Shown: positions 12,351 to 24,719 of the stretch, in pieces | How the letters are laid out: each line of letters begins with the position of its first letter | How positions within the stretch are numbered: the stretch's first letter is position 1 | Source: Margaritifera margaritifera | Lineage: Eukaryota; Mollusca; Bivalvia; Unionida; Margaritiferidae | DNA: 64,000 bases | NCBI GenBank assembly: GCA_029931535.1 | Contig: JAQPZY010001242.1 | Location: 310,001 to 374,000 of the forward strand | Direction: 5' to 3' | The notes under the pieces: model-generated | Seen by the model: only the letters and a program-made list of their open reading frames with translations | Told to the model about the DNA's origin: nothing | Databases searched by the model: none | Program-made: the position numbers and the translations under genes

Positions 12351-13002
12351 AAAAATTTGCTTTCATGGAATACTGTTCTAGACTAATGCTTTTCCAAAAT
12401 TGTTTCATGGGGAAAAAGTTGGATGAGAAGTACTAGATAAATGGAGCTTTAGAGACTGATCATTTAATTGGGGGGGGGGGAGGGGACGCATGGTCTTGGA
12501 GTTTTTTTCAAACCAGAATTTTTTTCTTTTTCATTTTCCTAAAGATCCTTTTTTTCCTTCAACTAATATAAAGGATATAATTTGTTCCTTTTTTTAAAAA
12601 ATCAGAGCAAGAATACTTTTTGAAGCTATTTGAGGGTCAACATTTTTTTCCAAAAATATCGTAGCCCCCTCCCCCCCCCCCTTCAAATTAAACAGTTAGT
12701 CCCTTATCATCTGGGTAGCACTCAAGAATTTGGAACTAGAGTCAGGGTTAAAATGTCACTGTGCCCTTCCTTTCTATATAGATGCCCCATAAAAGGGAGA
12801 CTAAATTACAGCAGAAATTCTAAAAGTCAAAACTCTGGGAGCCCACTTTTTTTCTGAGATTTTGGTAATTTTGAATTGTTCAAGTATCTGAGTAATTGAT
12901 GCTTGAGTTTTTCTGTATTTTATTCTATGGAAGCAGTGTCATTGGTATTGTGAAGATACATATTTCTTCAGTTAATATTATAATAAACATTGCCTTTTTT
13001 AG
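12346..13002. other. Intronic sequence with homopolymer runs, no gene seen
   Basis: This stretch is AT-rich, with a G run near 12471-12482 and a C run near 12667-12681. It ends in the T-rich acceptor tract of the TIR1 exon. No coding or transposon feature was recognised. Confidence 0.5.
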
Positions 13003-13164
13003 GTTTTGATTGCCTGCCTATCAGACAACTTTGAAAAAGACAAGACCTACCGTGACATTTTCATCTTTGCAAAGGAGGTCCTGAACAAAGACATCATCTC
13101 TGCTGTGTTGGGAGAGAGTTTGGCCTGGAAGGAGACAGATTTAGGCATGAAATGTGGAGAGGAG
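13003..13164 (+). CDS. Exon: C-terminal half of TIR domain 1
   Basis: This exon has 54 codons in phase 0. The acceptor is a T-rich tract ending in AG at 13001-13002, and the donor is GAG|GTCTGT; reading on would hit TGA at once. The translation opens with VLIACLSDNFEKDKTYRDIF and contains WKETDLGMK near its end. This is the typical TIR order: a beta strand with CxSD, then helix alpha-C, then a beta strand ending in G and a W motif. It is homologous to the products of exons 35072-35143 and 37930-38040 of the same gene, but the intron position differs, since those two exons are fused here. The N-terminal half of this TIR (FISYCW and WID motifs) must lie upstream and was not found in the first 13 kb. 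The position matching the usual catalytic Glu of TIR NADases reads Ile, with Asp just before it. Confidence 0.85.
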
Positions 13165-13734
13165 GTCTGTTGATTTTAATTCATGGAACAACATATTTCA
13201 TTAACTGCAATAATTCTTTCAAAATTAAATCTGTATGTCACACACACCTTATCTGTTCTGCTAGATAAATACATGTACCTCTTAGTCACCATGCATTGTT
13301 TACAGCGACAAAATGGGTGCATTTTAGATAAGTCAAACTTTAGATAATTTTAATGACAAAATATCTTTTTTGACTAACTTTCATATTTGGCAAAAATACC
13401 TTTGTTCAGACTAGCATTGGACATTTTTATCCCAAATTTATAAAGAATGTATTGTGCAATGGTCTGAACCTAGAGATACAGGAATTCCCTTGACATTGGA
13501 GCAGATTTTACATTTGATTGGAGGGGAATTTAAAATCATGGCAACAGAATGCTGAAGACTTTGTTTGAATGTTTCTGTCCACAATGTTGGAATTTCGAGA
13601 TTATTACTAGCTGCAGAACATATAATTATCATTTTCACATGAAATTAAAAGGTCTTCCAGATAGTCAGAAGCTGCTTCAATTACACATTTGTACACAAGA
13701 GCTTTTTATCCAATGAAGTTGGCAGAAATACCAA
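13165..13734. other. Intron start, nothing recognised
   Basis: This is AT-rich sequence after the donor of exon 13003-13164, without a supported feature on either strand. Confidence 0.45.
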
Positions 13735-13903
13735 AAATTACTTGTTTATAAGTTAAGTCCAACTGCAAACAACATCTGTGTTGTTTTTTCTACTGATTAC
13801 TCTTAACAACTGCATAGATGCAGATCTGCCAGTGCATTATACAATGGCAGATCTGGGTTTATGCAGTTTGCAGTTGCACCTGACTTATAAGTGAGTATAT
13901 ACA
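13735..13903. mobile_element. MITE M2, CCATATATACTTG family (worn ends)
   Basis: The left end reads TTACTTGTTTATAAG and the right end CTTATAAGTGAGTATATACA. The interior has AGATCTGCCAGTGCATTATA as in M1. The outermost ACCATATA bases are lost, so it is older than M1. Confidence 0.75.
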
Positions 13904-14640
13904 AGCAACACTCACCAAACGGGTTATCATATAAGTAATGAAGAATTACCTTGTGATTTAAGTACTAGTCACACAATATGCACATACCTTTTGCATCAGG
14001 CATTTCAAGTCTTGCTGAATAAGGCTTCAGGTGGAAACTGGAATGTTCTGTTTCCAAGTAATAAAACAAAGTCTCTTTGAATGAGAGTCGACTTTAGGTC
14101 TTGCGGTTTTGATATGCTTGTGGACTGGCACTCAAATCTAGAGGCAAGAATAGCACAGACTCATACTCTGTTCTATGCACGATGTCCCAATCTGACTGTC
14201 TTGTACACAGTAAAACATAAATACACTTCTAGTAATGATTGGAATGGACTTTTGCAGATATCTCTGTCAACATTTCACAATCATTGAAATAACAACTTTG
14301 AGACTGCAGATGAATACTTTTAATTTCCATTTCTTAGAAAAATGGGAAAGCTGACAGACTTTTGACACATTAAGCTATTAGGTCCGATGGTGAAAATTCC
14401 AGGTCCCGGACCTTGGACCTGCGCTATTTTCAGGCTCTGCTTCTTACTATGATCAAGCAGTTATATTTTTTAAGTCAATTCTTACATATATATGATAAAT
14501 ATGTTCATTACATTCCAGATTATGATCTATAAACACTCCTAGAAGTTTTTCACATTTTACAGTCTTAGTTTTAGTGGGTTTTTTAATTAAAAAACAAAAA
14601 CAAACTCAGAGGCTTCTAGTCTCTTTAATTTGTTTTTTTA
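13904..14640. other. Intronic stretch, no gene seen
   Basis: I see no coding or repeat feature that I can support. An open frame at 14081-14287 has no recognisable motif. Confidence 0.4.
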
Positions 14641-14831
14641 TACCTATCCTATTATGGTTGAGCATAATTATCTGGACACCATTTATGTGGAGTCTTATTG
14701 ATCATATGGATTGATAGATTGCCCCTGAATATAAAATTGTACGTGCAAAAAATCCTCCGTCATCAAGACAACCAATTATCTAGACAAACTCAGTGTCGCA
14801 TGATTTGACTAGATAATTGAAGTTTAACTGT
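14641..14831. mobile_element. Tigger-like MITE remnant
   Basis: The right end read backwards is TACAGTTAAACTTCAATTAT followed by CTAGTCAAATCATG, the type of end seen in pogo/Tigger elements. An imperfect opposite end is suggested near 14657 (GAGCATAATTATCTGGACA). The left boundary is uncertain. Confidence 0.5.
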
Positions 14832-14852
14832 AGCATACATTTTGTTTTGTCT

Positions 14853-15475
14853 TTAACTCATGAACCCCTGGAGATTCTTTTCATTTTCGCCTGAAATGGG
14901 GGTAGGAAGCACATTCTTGGGGTTACTTCTGAATGCAGCAAAACACATCTGCTGAAGAAAGTTTTGCGTTTAGCCGGATGCTTAGGTGTATCAGAAACAT
15001 TGTTTTTGATTGTCTATTACGCTCGCGCATGTGCAGAAGGGTAAAAGTTGGACTTTTTTTTTTTTTTTTTTTTTTTTCGTATTGGATCCCCGATTTTTGT
15101 GTCCTGGCCCCTTTTTACTCCAAATCTCAAACTTATCCTACTTTTTGCAAAGGTTCATCTGTCTGTGTGCAGTTCGGACCGGTCTGCTTTAGATCTAAGG
15201 CCAAAAAGTCAAAAATCTGACACAAACTCCGGTTCCGGAACTGGCAATTTTTGACCTAAAAAAAATTGGGTCTCAAAAACTGCATTTTGTTCGCTGTATT
15301 TTTTAATGCGAGTAGAAAGTTGACATTATTTGGTATCATTGTAGAGCTACATCTGTCTACTTTCCTGAAATACCATCCACTTTAGTGTATCCTAAATGAT
15401 GTGCACGTTACAGAGCTCGGAAGTAGGGTACAACCTCATGACGCATAAACATGGCGCCAGGGGTTAATGAGTTAA
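14853..15475. mobile_element. MITE flanked by TTAA target duplication
   Basis: The left end is TTAACTCATGAACCCCTGG and the right end CCAGGGGTTAATGAGTTAA, so the termini are inverted with one or two mismatches and TTAA lies at both outer edges. TTAA duplication is the hallmark of piggyBac-type transposases. Length is about 620 bp with no intact ORF. A run of about 24 T lies at 15054-15077. It appears to interrupt the minus-strand LINE at 15476 onward. Confidence 0.8.
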
Positions 15476-17135
15476 TAATGGACATGTTGTTGTCATACCA
15501 GATCAAAACATAATCATGGTCACAAGTAACTTTCATTTGATTTTACTCATGCCAGGGTCAGATACATATGAAAGATTGTTTCCTCAGCAGAAAGGTCATA
15601 TTGTGTGTTTGTTGAGTTTATATGAAGATCATTAATAAATGAAAGAAACAGAAGTGGTCCTTGAATATATCTCTGAGACACACATGATATAACAGGTAAA
15701 GCCTCTTATTTTTTATTTCCTAGTGATATATACTTGTTTACACGTGTTACTGAGACAAGATCTGAACCAATTAATTGATGATTAGGAAACCTTGTACACT
15801 GTAATTCATTTGTTCTTAAAATTAAATCATTTCTCGATAGAATTGCCATTCAATCCTACCCTGTTTCCCAGGGTTAATGCTTCAGGCAATCACCACTGTT
15901 TACTAATTAACATATTTATTTTGAATTAGTGTTTGGGACATGTCCAGCTTGGTATATTTTTTCAGTCTTTCTTTGTTTCATTTTAATGATGTGCATCACT
16001 GTTAAAGTATATGGTACTGTTTATGATAGCTTCTACTCATAACTTTTCATAACAGACCAGTAGAGATTAGAGACCCAATACCGCTTAAGCATAGTAAGTA
16101 TACATGTACTTATGATCAAGAGTATTAGTCATCCATCTTTAGTAGGAATGTAAACATCATTTCACTTGCAGAGAAAACAACACACCATGTTAAATGTGAA
16201 GGTGACTAATTTTGCAGCATATATGACCCCTCTTGGGATTTAAATATGAATATTGTGAATATTTAAATCCAAAATATATATCTTTGAAACTGAATGACTA
16301 TGGTATGTTTTCTTTTATATTTTCCATTTTCTATTTTATTACTTTTTTGCCTTTTTGATAAAAGCTTCAGCTAAACTGAGACATTTAGAAGTAATGTATA
16401 TTGAGCAAAATGTCATGAAAAAGGTCTGGAATCTCTCTCTGTCATACAAAAACAAATGAACTACATTGACTCATTCGGATTTACCATATATACTTGTGTA
16501 TATGTTGGATCCAACTCCAAGCTGCATAGACCCAGATCTGCCAGCACATAATGCGCCAGCAAATCTGGGTCTGTATAGTTTGCTTGGATTAATAAGTAGT
16601 ACAAACAACAAAGACCCTGATCTGCCATTGCCTTATGCATCAGCAGATCTGAGTCTATGATGTTTGCAGTTGGATCCATCTTACACATGAGTATATACAT
16701 TAAGTCCTATCCAGTCATCAAGACATAATGTATTTTCATCATGAGGTGTAATAATAAAGGTGTGATGATAAGATACTTATGTCCATGCCATTGTTACCCA
16801 TTTTCAAATTTGTTTAATGCAGTGAACTCACACATAAGCAATTTCAAGCAACTAATTGCACTAGTACATGATGCTTTTTGTACAATTACATCAGATGCAT
16901 GTGAATTTAATAATGATGATTATGTAGAAGTTTTAGAATCCTCCTCAATGTCGGGTCCCTTTTCTTTTCCAACACAATTAGTTCTCAAAAAAAGTACTTT
17001 TTTACACATTGCTTTTCATACTTTATAAAAAATATAATTTTGTTTTATGTATGAAAAATTACATGAAATACAGCATTTTTAGTTTAGAAAGAAGAACTTT
17101 GTGATCCACTAGGTTAAATACCATTTTAATATCAG
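15476..17135 (-). pseudogene. LINE reverse transcriptase, C-terminal part (minus strand)
   Basis: Read on the minus strand, motifs occur in order: DIKMVFNLVDHKVLLSKLKM (17133-17075), INWFRSCLSNTCKQVYI (about 15780), IQGPLLFLSFINDLHI (15680-15625) and a worn LFADD-like block with YVSDPG (about 15590-15560). These are the RT blocks of a non-LTR retrotransposon. The first block is separated from the others by about 1.2 kb of extra sequence that includes MITE M3. Its N-terminal continuation lies at 25990-26165, on the far side of DIRS F. Confidence 0.78.
16482..16700. mobile_element. MITE M3, CCATATATACTTG family
   Basis: The left end is TACCATATATACTTGTGTAT and the right end GAGTATATACAT. The interior has several copies of CAGATCTG-type motifs, including inverted ones (CCAGATCTGCCAGCACATAA). 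It is inserted in the LINE remnant. Confidence 0.8.
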
Positions 17136-18410
17136 TAATACAATACCTGTTATTGTTGCACTGCTAAATCTTTTCCTGGTGATAGTTCACAGTCCAAGGA
17201 GATTATTCCCTGATCCAATTGGTAATTGGAGGTCTAGAATGAAAAACAACATGATCCCAGTCTGGCACCTTAGTCCACTTCTGACAATCAGAATATCTTC
17301 CTTCTTTTCCTTGGACTACCGGTATGTGCACTTCTACACGTATCCCTTAAGCACTCGACATTTCATCATTTAAGTCATCATTTGACATTTCTGTTGTTAA
17401 TTTTATCCTTTCTTGTGTTGTATTTGTTATTTTCTCCCCAGGCCTTGCTCTTTTCTTATGTATCTATGTCATTGATTTTGGAGGTTTTCATTGATTTTGA
17501 GGGTTTTGAGTACCTTGCTAGCAGAGCGGTCTTTCTTCTTCAAATGCGTTATCCTATCCTAATACTGTATGAGAATTACTACTACCAGACAAATCCTGAG
17601 CTTCCAGGCTAAACATTAAGAAAGCTAAAATGTTACCTGCCCACATAAGTGGCAGTTAAACTGAGTGATCTCCCCTTGATACAGAGATTGTCACCAAATC
17701 CCATGAATATTTCAGTTAATACTTCCACTTGTGCTGAGTAGCATGCTCTCTCTATCAAGAGTAAATGCAATCCATCTACAAGAATTTTGGAAGTTATTCT
17801 ACCTTAAAGCTTGGAGAAGTTTTTACTTTGAAGGGAAGTAAACTCCATATATAATTTTCCAACTTGCACCTTTCTTTCAATGACAAAGTTTTCTGGCCTT
17901 TGTAGAATTATAACTTTGTCATCCTCTCACATTGGTGTAGCTTTATTTTATGTGCAGGTATTGTATGTGCTATAGAAACTCAAAGTAAATTGCTGTAGAA
18001 TTTCCGCTGCAGTCAGATACAGATAAGTTTTCTATAAATAGTTTATAGTCATAGCATCCACTTTGAAGTTATTAAAAGTGATGCTTCGCTGACTTAACCT
18101 TTATAGGCAGTCTATTTGGGTTTTTATACAGGTATGTTTATATTAGAATTTATTTTATGGCATCCACTTCGTAAGTATTAATAGTGATGCTTCAGCACTT
18201 TTACCTGTACAGGCTGCCACATAGGACCTTCTTACAGGGCAATTTTCATATAGTGTGTAGCACTGTACGTCCACTCATTAAGTTCATGAAGCAGGATGTA
18301 TGCCTGGCTACATCTGTATATGTTGTCACTTCATTCTTTGACCTTTGGCACTCAAAGGGAGCACTTACTTAGTGATCGTTTGGAAGTGGCCATAGCCCAA
18401 TCAGGACATT

Positions 18411-19528
18411 TTGCGAGCATCAGTTAGCCACCCCATTAGACAATCTTCTCCATCTACATCTCAGATTGCACGGGGGGCATCGGTGTCACTACATTCACCT
18501 AGAGATGATGAAGTATGCTTACAAGCTCCATTGTCCTTGCTAGATCTCACTATGACAATAGAAGACTCTGCCTTCTGGGTGTCAGTCTTTTTTTACAACT
18601 GGAGTTTTGTCCTCCTCCTCCTCCTCCATCAACAGACTTACTAATCAAGAAGGATGAACCGGCATTCAAACTGCTATCACAGTCTGATCAAGTTGCTGAC
18701 TTTTTGGATTGCTTGCACAAACAATTACAGGACCTTAGTGTCAACAGACTCTTCTTTTTGCAGCAGTGCCTTCCATCAAATTTTAGTAAGAGGTCTTTAA
18801 AACCAACACTCAAGTTTTTTCACATGGACACCCCAGCAGTTGACAGAGACATTGCAGCCTTGGGGATGTCAAGACCCCACTCAGTGCACGTGGATTGGAA
18901 GTCTTTTAATGACACACAACAATTGGTGTGGAATGTCGTGCCAGTCGGTTCTATGTTGGACTTAGTCAGGATGGCAATCTTCCAACAAGCAGAAAACAGT
19001 TGATCATCTCCCACCTTGAATCACACATGACATGTGTGGGAATCTTTTTCTTGAATGGCATGCATCCTAAACAGAACTGCTCAGTACACCCTGGCCAATG
19101 CTGTAACAGCAGCAACAGACCCACATCTGGCGGAAAGAGATGCAGTGCTCTCCACTTCCACCTTTCTGAAAGACCGCCACAAAGCCAAGCTAAGATTGCA
19201 ACTATTCTCTTCTAACCTCCTCTTAAATGGCCAGGTTGAGGAAATATGTAAACAAGTCACCAAAGAGACAAATTTCCCTCACACACAGCCTCAGGCACTG
19301 AGGAGGGGTTTTCAGGGAAGTAAACTAAAGAATAGAATGGACATTTCTAGGACACAGCAGACAGGGAAGCAGTCCTACAAATCCTATACCCATAGAAAGC
19401 CACAGTTCTCAAGAACAAAACTGGACAAGAGTGGAGAGAAGGCAATTGTTTTTGTCCTAGTTTCTCTCCATGCCAGCCTCTCTATGACAAGAAATGACAC
19501 CATTTTCATGCCACCCTTGACTTCACAG
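18411..19528 (+). pseudogene. DIRS B gag-like ORF1
   Basis: This is the best-preserved ORF1 in the window. Two overlapping frames (18515-19003 and 19055-19555) are separated by a frameshift near 19000. The first has SDQVADFLDCLHKQLQDLS and TQQLVWNVVPVGSMLDLVRM. The second has LAERDAVLSTSTFLKDRHKA. The same blocks appear in G (51360-52240: SDQVTDMLHVYERQLQECS) and partly in E. The function is presumably structural, and no enzymatic motif is seen. Confidence 0.8.
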
Positions 19529-19675
19529 GTAAATTGGAAAAAAATGAGCCAATAATTTGTTTACCTTTTATATATTTTATGATTCATTCATTGCACTTTC
19601 AGAAGCTGGTATTGTCTAATTTGGCAAAATTCATTTTCCCTATTTTAATAACTGGTAAAGTTAGTGTATTTTGGA

Positions 19676-21488
19676 CCACCTTATATGCTCGATTATATGT
19701 CGACTCAACTATAAGTCAGGCTCTTTTTAGAGCTGTAAAAAGCTAATTTCTCTTTGACCCTCCTGTGAGTCAGATGTATTTTGCAAGTCAGATCCGTCTG
19801 AAGTAGTGGCTTGGCATCAGTGATTCCAGAGTTGCACTTTGGAAAAATAAACAAGCTGAACTGGATAGATAGATAGATAGATAGATAGGAAAAATAAATA
19901 CAAAACCAGTATAAAATACAATTATATTATGGAGTGGAATATGGCACAAATAAATTGACAACTTACATTTTGTTCATCTTCGTATAATAAAATCCATAGA
20001 AATCCATAATAATTGACATTTTTAATCCTTTTATATGATAAATCTATGAATTCTATTATAGGTCACATACCGGTATAAAAATAGTAGTTCAGAATGATCT
20101 GATTCATAATATCCCGTAATATGTTAATTCCACACATCTTACAAATAAACAATGAAAGTCAAGTCCACACTTTTGTGATTCATAGTATCCTATAAATGTC
20201 ACTGTGTAATGTCATCTGGTAGAAAGCCCAAGAATTCATCGCCATCGTCTGAATGACCAAATACAGTGCTGAAATCCTCCATTGTCATCTTGTCAATGTA
20301 AATATTGTCTGACTCCGTTTCCTCATCTTTACTGTCATATGCGGGTGCTTATGTGGAGACTGAGCTTGGGCTCTGTAAGTGACACTTCGATCATACAGTC
20401 TGTGAAATTTATTAAAGGATGCAGCTGAACAGGTGTTAATTGTGCTGCAAGATCACAGGGAGTTCAAATAACCACCCTCAGTAAATTGGCACTGAACAAG
20501 TATCAAATTCGTGCTCAATTAAAGGGTTGTCATGTGGGAAAACAAAGAGGGTACTAAGGGATTAAGATCAAACACACACAGGGAGTTATAAGACTCTACT
20601 TGGCACTGAACAAGTATCAAATTTGTGGCTCGATCAAAACGATTGTCAACCTGAAAACAAAGTCACTGTTGCCTTTACAAGCCAAGGGCTTATCGGCCCA
20701 TGTGCACTGGACAATAATTTGGGGAAATATCACTTGGGAATAGATCTGGCTGATGGAAAAAGAAAATATAAATAAAATCAGAACTTTTATTGCATCAAAC
20801 ACAAACAGTGTTTATACAGCTGAACACAAAATATAATACAAACACAGGTTGTTCGGACTTGCATGAAAATGGATGGTTTGGTTTGGTTTTATGGGTTTAA
20901 CGCCATTTTTCAGCACATGTTAGGTTATACATGGCGGCCAGTATATCTCGTGGAGGAAGAACCCAGGAAAATCCCGGGAAGAACCAACCACCAACGAGAA
21001 GCTACTGGCAAGCTTTCTCACATAACCACATTGGCCGAGCCCAAGACTCGAACCCACGCAGAAAGAGGTCACATGGCAGTGATCAGTAAAGGCGAGCGCC
21101 TTAGACCACTTGGCCACCCGGGGCCCCCACGAAAATGGAAGTAATATACTTACAAGTAAACACCCATGGGAAACAACATTGATGGACACTTCATTTTGCG
21201 GTGGGTAATATTTAATTTACTGGTAATATTTTCAAATTATTCAAATCCAAGTAACTGTAGATAAAATTATTGTGTAATGAATACCATCATGAAACAGATA
21301 AACATAGTGCATACCATTTATGATTTCTAAATGGGAATAGTATTTGTACATCCTGTAAACATCAAAAGTTTCCAATATTACCCCTAGATTGATCAAATTT
21401 TTGTATGTCATGCTTATAACATATATATATACTCTACATGAAATGAATTTTCAGTAAAAAACATCAGCTTTTAAGCTAGTATATACTG
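19676..21488. mobile_element. Element M4, long form of the CCATATATACTTG family
   Basis: This element is co-linear with M5 (27399-28975) over most of its length. For example, CACATACCGG and AAAATAGTAGTTCAGAATGA occur in both. Its ends are worn (CACCTTATATGCTCGATTAT on the left, GCTAGTATATACTGTA on the right). No transposase motif is visible. It contains a GATA microsatellite near 19866-19889 and a SINE at 20874-21130. Confidence 0.8.
20865..21139 (-). mobile_element. tRNA-derived SINE with 9-bp target duplication
   Basis: The SINE body at 20874-21130 is flanked by GAAAATGGA at 20865-20873 and 21131-21139. The related element M5 has the empty site near 28585. On the minus strand the head reads GGTGGCCAAGTGGTCTAAGG (A box) and later GGGTTCGAGTCTTG (B box), that is, a tRNA-like promoter for RNA polymerase III. 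The tail contains TGGCGTTAAACCCATAAAAC. This tail and the central block resemble SINEs I know from bivalves, but that is from memory. Confidence 0.88.
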
Positions 21489-21717
21489 TAGTTTAGGCTC
21501 ATTTTTCGAGCACATGGGAGCAGCCATTTTTTATGCTGTCTTTAGATAGTGCATAGTTTCCATAATGACCACCTGTAAAGAAATTTAAGTCACAGTACGT
21601 GAAAGTAGCATAGAGGTATGCCAACATTCTCTCCATTATGCATGTTGCCAGTGCAAATAACTTCACCTTATACTGGTCCCCATCTCAGAAGTACATACTA
21701 AATGTAGAGCACTGTAA

Positions 21718-22732
21718 CCATAAAGACCAGATAATTTTGTATGTATTATTATTGTATGATTTAATTTTGGTTGTATAGCTCAAACATTTAAGTCACAAGC
21801 ATCTAAACAGTCCTTTTGAATAATTCTCTAATTCTCATGTATTTCTTCCAGAGAACAGTATTCATAAGTAGCAAAGTCCAACACAATGCCAGTTTCCTCT
21901 CCCCCCCCCCCTGCGCAACCATGATGAATAGTGAGCTATTTTAAAAATACACATTGCATTTTCTCAACATAGCAACCAATGTTATGCTAAAAGACAGGAA
22001 CATGAAACTTGCCACAATTATTCATGAGATGTCGCTAATACATTTTACACTTTGAACAGGGATGGACCAGATCAGGTTCACAGAGGTCAAAGGTTAAAAA
22101 GTTTGCTAATTCTTCTAACACTGGTATATAAAAGAAAGCAAACCTGCTTTGTCTTCAGTTAAGTTCATCACAAATGAATGAAAAGAAACATTTTGCTATA
22201 TTTTTCTTTCACTTAATTCAAAAGTAGGTAAATTTAAGTTGTCTTTACTTCTTTGTTCTCAGACTTCTAATTTCCCCAGAATTAAGGTCATTTCACACAC
22301 AATACTGCCACAAGGCATATTGTATAAGCAAGAAAAATATAGACATAATTAGCTTATCTTCATACATAACATCAATGTTAGTGTACATTTTATTGAAAAA
22401 ATCATTCATGATGATATGAAAAAAAGAAAATCAATTGCACAAATGTTCATATTTGGTTTAAGGTTGTTCTCTACAGTTTGCACTTTGCATAGGGTATGAT
22501 TTTAAAGAAAAAGAATTTCCCAGGTTTTCCTCACTGGTTATCCTGGTTATTTAAAACAGACCTTGTAGATCTTAGATATTGTTAAAATAACTTTTAATTC
22601 CATTTATTTTGGTATATGATTGATGGGTGTAATTTGGGTTATAGGGTATACAGCTTGACCTTACTTCAAATGTGCATTTCTCAAAAGACTGCTAGCTTCG
22701 CTTGGTCATTTTCTCTTCCTGAACTTCAAAGG
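21718..22732. other. Unidentified segment between direct repeats
   Basis: I recognise no coding motif. It is AT-rich, with a C run at 21901-21912. It could be the interior of a miniature LTR-like element, given the 375-bp direct repeats on both sides. Confidence 0.4.
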
Positions 22733-23789
22733 TAAATTGGAAAAAATGACAATAACTTTTTTTTACTTTTTATATATTTTATGATTCATTCATTGCACCT
22801 TTAGAAGCTGGTATTGTCTAATGTGGCAGAATTTATTTTCCCTATTTTAATAACTGCTAAAGTTAATGTACTTTGGACTAGTTCAGGCTGATTTTTCGAG
22901 CACATGGGAGCAGCCATTTTATCAACTGTCTGCTTTAGATAGTGCATAGTTTCCATAATGGCCACCTGTAAAGCAATTTCTGTCACAGTACATGAAAGTA
23001 GTATAGAGGTATACCAACATTCTCGCCATTGTGCATGTTGCCAATGCAGATAACTTCACCTTTTACTGGCCCCTATCTCAGAAGTACACACTAACTGTAG
23101 AGCGCTACCTAGGGTATTACGATTGGGTAACACATTTGAAGAAGAAACCAATTTTGTTAGTAAAATATGTTTCTTTGATAATACTTACCTGATCATAATA
23201 CAGATACACCCTCCCAGCCTCCCCACAGTTACATCCTTCTAAGACAGCATGCATTCCACTCCAGTAGTAATTGAAGGACTCGCCAGATTTAGCACCAATC
23301 CCTGTATCAAGGGAAGATCACTCTGTTTAACTGCTATGTGGGCAGGTAACTATTAGCTTTCTTAGCTTAAAAGTTTATACTGTGAAGGCTGGATTTGCAA
23401 GGTCGTAGTAGTTCTCCTAAGGTATTATGATTGGGTAATTATTATTGAAGAAATATATTTTACTAGAAAAATTTGGTTTATTGTGTTTTATTCCTCTGTT
23501 AGTAACCAGTGTTAGGGTAAGTAATTCCTACCCAGTCATTGTTCCAGTTGTTTTATTGCTTGTATTTCCTTTCAGCATTCTATAATGGCTCAAGGTGTGG
23601 GTAGATGTAGTTATGAAAAGGCTGCATTAGACACACACACACACCTGTTTAGCATGAGCTGTTTGTGTATGCATGGGTGGTTACTTAGGATCCAGATTTC
23701 ATCACCATCTGTGTTGGTGGAAAAATCAGAATAGGTTTCAGACTGGAGTTACAGTTTACTCTCTGGAACTCTTTCCTTTACAGCAGTGC

Positions 23790-24420
23790 CTCAGATTCCA
23801 GCAGGGGAGCTCACCTAGAGCCCAAGGTAGTGGTCTCTGGAAGAATCTTCCCTTCACATCAATTATCTAGAATGCAGGCTGTTTTGCGGCACTTTATTGG
23901 TGCATCAACCACATAAGACATCGCTGCGTCATGGTCACTACAGACAACACGTCATAGCATACCTCAGACATACCTCAGACGTCAAGGGGGCAGTCATGTC
24001 CCTTCTCGCTGCTTTCGAGTCTGAAACATTCCCCATTGGACAGCTTCAGATGATATCACTCTCACTCATTTGTCAGCCACATTCTGGGAAAGAGGAATTT
24101 TCTGGTGAACAGCTTGTCCTGACAGAGGTGAACAGTTCTCATGGAATGGTCTCTGCACCAGTCAGTAGCAGAGACACTTTTTCATTTGTGGGAAGACCAG
24201 TGGTAGACTTGTTTGCAATGAGGCTAAACAACAAGCTCCCTCTTTATATCTCTCCAGTTCCAGACAAGGGGCATGGGCCTTCAGTCTGAGGTGGGATCAA
24301 CTGCATGTGTACACCTTCCCACCTTTCAGAATAATCCTGCAGGTTCTTCACAGAGTCATGATTTCCAAGTCACAACTCATCCAGATAGCTCTCCAGTTTC
24401 CCCAGTGATCCTGGTTCACC
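23790..24420 (+). pseudogene. DIRS F RNase H and adjoining region
   Basis: Motifs spread over frames: SSRGAHLEPKVVVSGR (23800), a VMVTTDNTS block near 23930, LLAAFESETFPIGQ, EWSLHQSVAETLF near 24140 and RPVVDLFAMRLNNKLPLYIS at 24197-24256. This is the DIRS pattern of RNase H followed by the DLFAxxxNxxLPxYxSP block. Several stops make it inactive. Confidence 0.82.
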
Positions 24421-24719
24421 AATCTGCTCGATGTCTTGATCCAAGGGAATTACCTCCAAGGAGGGATCTGCTATCACAGCAATAAGGGTCCCACTTGCAC
24501 ATCACTCCTCAAATTCTCCACCTCATACCTGGCTCATATTAGACAACCAGTCTGGCAGGACCAGTTTTTGAGCAAGGTTGCCAAATGCATCACTCAGACT
24601 AGCAGGCAATTGACTTCAAGGTTTATGATGCCAAGAAGAAAATTTTCAGTAATTGGTGCAGTAGGAACTGTGTTCATCCTATCTGCTCCCCTTTAACTGC
24701 AGTTGCAGATTTTCTTTTT

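Larger units (their letters stand above)
19529..23107. repeat. Direct repeat of about 375 bp flanking a 1-kb segment
   Basis: The copy at 22733-23107 (GGTAAATTGGAAAAAATGAC through GTAGAGCGCT) matches 19529-19675 plus 21489-21717. The first copy is split by element M4. The segment between the copies (21718-22732) is unidentified. Both junctions lie between ORF1 and the right end of DIRS B, where RT and recombinase should be. It could be the LTRs of a miniature LTR element or a segmental duplication; the ends are not TG...CA. Confidence 0.7.
17528..23470 (+). mobile_element. DIRS-type retrotransposon B nested in F
   Basis: The left terminus 17528-17790 is the diverged reverse complement of 23150-23460 (TTAAACTGAGTGATCTCCCC against GGGAAGATCACTCTGTTTAA). 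Gag-like ORF1 follows at 18411-19528. RT, RNase H and recombinase are absent, replaced by the duplicated block 19529-23107. It is related to elements E and G by its ends and gag. Confidence 0.82.

Noticed and set aside
22030..22085. Possible small exon after CACTTTGAACAG
   Set aside because: Too short, no motif, and it lies in an unidentified block between direct repeats within DIRS B.
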